Shown: positions 62,871 to 64,000 of the stretch, piece after piece | Layout: every line of letters begins with the position of its first letter | Position numbering within the stretch: the stretch's first letter is position 1 | Assembly (NCBI GenBank): GCA_016169945.1 | Contig: JADLSH010000369.1 | Coordinates: 4,092,001-4,156,000, forward strand | Reading direction: 5' to 3' | Length of the DNA stretch: 64,000 nucleotides | From: Trachythela sp. YZ-2020 | Taxonomy: Eukaryota > Cnidaria > Anthozoa > Malacalcyonacea > Clavulariidae | Position numbers and translations under genes: made by a program | Notes under the pieces: generated by a model | Databases searched by the model: none | What the model was told of the DNA's origin: nothing | The model's input: only the letters and a program-made list of their open reading frames with translations

Positions 62871-64000
62871 GCTACTCGAATCTTCTTCCGTGCGCTTGTC
62901 GATTCTGTCTTAGCGTGAACTACATGAAATGCTATTATTATTTTTGCCGAAATGCAATTATTTCAAGCATAACGTAAAAAAGTTTCTTTTAAAAATCTAC
63001 TAATCGTTTTTTAACAGCCGGTTCAGAGGGTGCAATGATGGAAAGCGGTGCTTAAACAATTCTGTAGAGTTTCATAAAGTTCGCCGACAGGACACACAAA
63101 ATCGCAAGCCATATGTCGTATTATAACAACTGCATTGCCAGATGCTTTGGCAAGGTGCTAATGAACTTACGTTGTCGGAAATCGGTATATCAACAGACAA
63201 CACCTAAATAAATTGAGGAATTTTGCATGGCATATGCATGCAGTTTAAATTCTACATACTGTATTTAGTCTAAGTCCGGAGCCTGAGCAACAAGATCTAC
63301 TGTATACCTGTGCAGACAGGAATGCCGGCAGATTACAACACTTGTTCTGCACATGCTTGCATTGTAGCTTGCGCAGTATAACGGGCCAATATTATGCTGC
63401 TTAATTGAGCTTACAAACAGGTCTGTGTATTATGAAAGTCTGCAATGTACAAATATTTTTTGATATTATATTCGCGAAATATGACGAGAACTGAATTCAT
63501 TAGCATGCCTAACAAGATAGCCGAGACATAGTGACATATGCATCATCATCATAACTTGCTAGATTAACCACCACAAAGGAACGCAGTCACAAGAAACACG
63601 TTCCAATGATATTTATAAAATCCGTGTGTTTTGTGTGTACAAGTAAAACGAACTTTAAAACAGTTCATATTTGCACTCACGCAAGTGCCCTTACACTGCA
63701 ACGTTATTTTACTATTCTTAATAGAATAATGGGGTTTGTATAATATGTCTCTCCATTAATATAGGATTGACACCCAGGACTGACCCCCGTTGGTTTTGAC
63801 GTCATATACATGCATGCTGTAGTTGTCAGCACTGTAATTCGAGGCAAATTAATCTACTATATGGCCTACTGTACATTAGATATATGGTAAATATGAGTGA
63901 GAACACGGCGAATATTTAGTATGCACCAATTCAAGGGCGGACGTTCATATACATGTTATATATTGTCGGTATAACATACGTGGTGAATCGAAGTAGGAGA
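62871..64000. other. No recognisable gene
   Basis: AT-rich; a single TGACGTCA near 63797. Nothing else was identified. Confidence 0.5.

Overview
This is a stretch of an animal (invertebrate metazoan) nuclear genome. It is AT-rich and intron-bearing, has no operons or ribosome binding sites, and almost all of its coding matter belongs to transposons. The only sequence that looks like a host gene is a set of in-phase EGF-like and SRCR exons on the minus strand, a receptor type common in sponges and cnidarians. CR1-like LINEs with esterase or NPGP motifs, a Penelope-like (PLE) fragment, hAT, an IS3EU-like element and a Polinton-like element fit a cnidarian, sponge or similar marine invertebrate. 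I cannot name the species.

Layout. 1-0.8 kb: heptamer satellite between inverted arms. 2.0-8.05 kb: internally deleted Ty3/gypsy element (5-bp target duplication CTTGC) whose left LTR is split by a 4.4-kb CR1-like LINE. 8.2-10.9 kb: LINE fragment cut by the 3' half of a second gypsy element. 11.2-12.1 kb: one SRCR and two EGF exons (minus). 14.9-19.1 kb: a compact 4.2-kb Polinton-like element (AG...CT ends, 6-bp duplication, 0.6-0.7-kb terminal inverted repeats, packaging-type ATPase) with a 709-bp element inside it. 19.8-22.2 kb: foldback element, tRNA-derived SINE pieces, PLE fragment. 22.5-46.45 kb: one giant nest. Its outer shell is an IS3EU-like DNA transposon carrying a HECT-type ligase gene (plus) and an rve-type integrase gene (minus). 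Its first HECT exon was hit by a hAT element (8-bp duplication) and a 10.8-kb MULE-like element (9-bp duplication), the latter holding its own two genes, a 1.1-kb-armed palindrome and a copia element. An almost intact 3.3-kb hAT sits in its last intron. 47.5-49.3 kb: a second SRCR plus two EGF exons, same strand and phase as the first set. 50.9-55.6 kb: a second CR1/L2-like LINE with a pentanucleotide tail. 55.6-59.4 kb: a coiled-coil ORF, a RecQ helicase fragment and two LINE fragments with SGNH-esterase ORF1 remains. 59.4 kb to the end: start of another MULE-like copy, then mostly featureless AT-rich DNA.

No transposon gene here is fully open. Several are one lesion from it: the first LINE ORF has one stop codon and the hAT transposase one frameshift. 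The EGF/SRCR exons can be read as one large receptor gene whose 35-kb intron holds the transposon nest, or as two paralogous copies.
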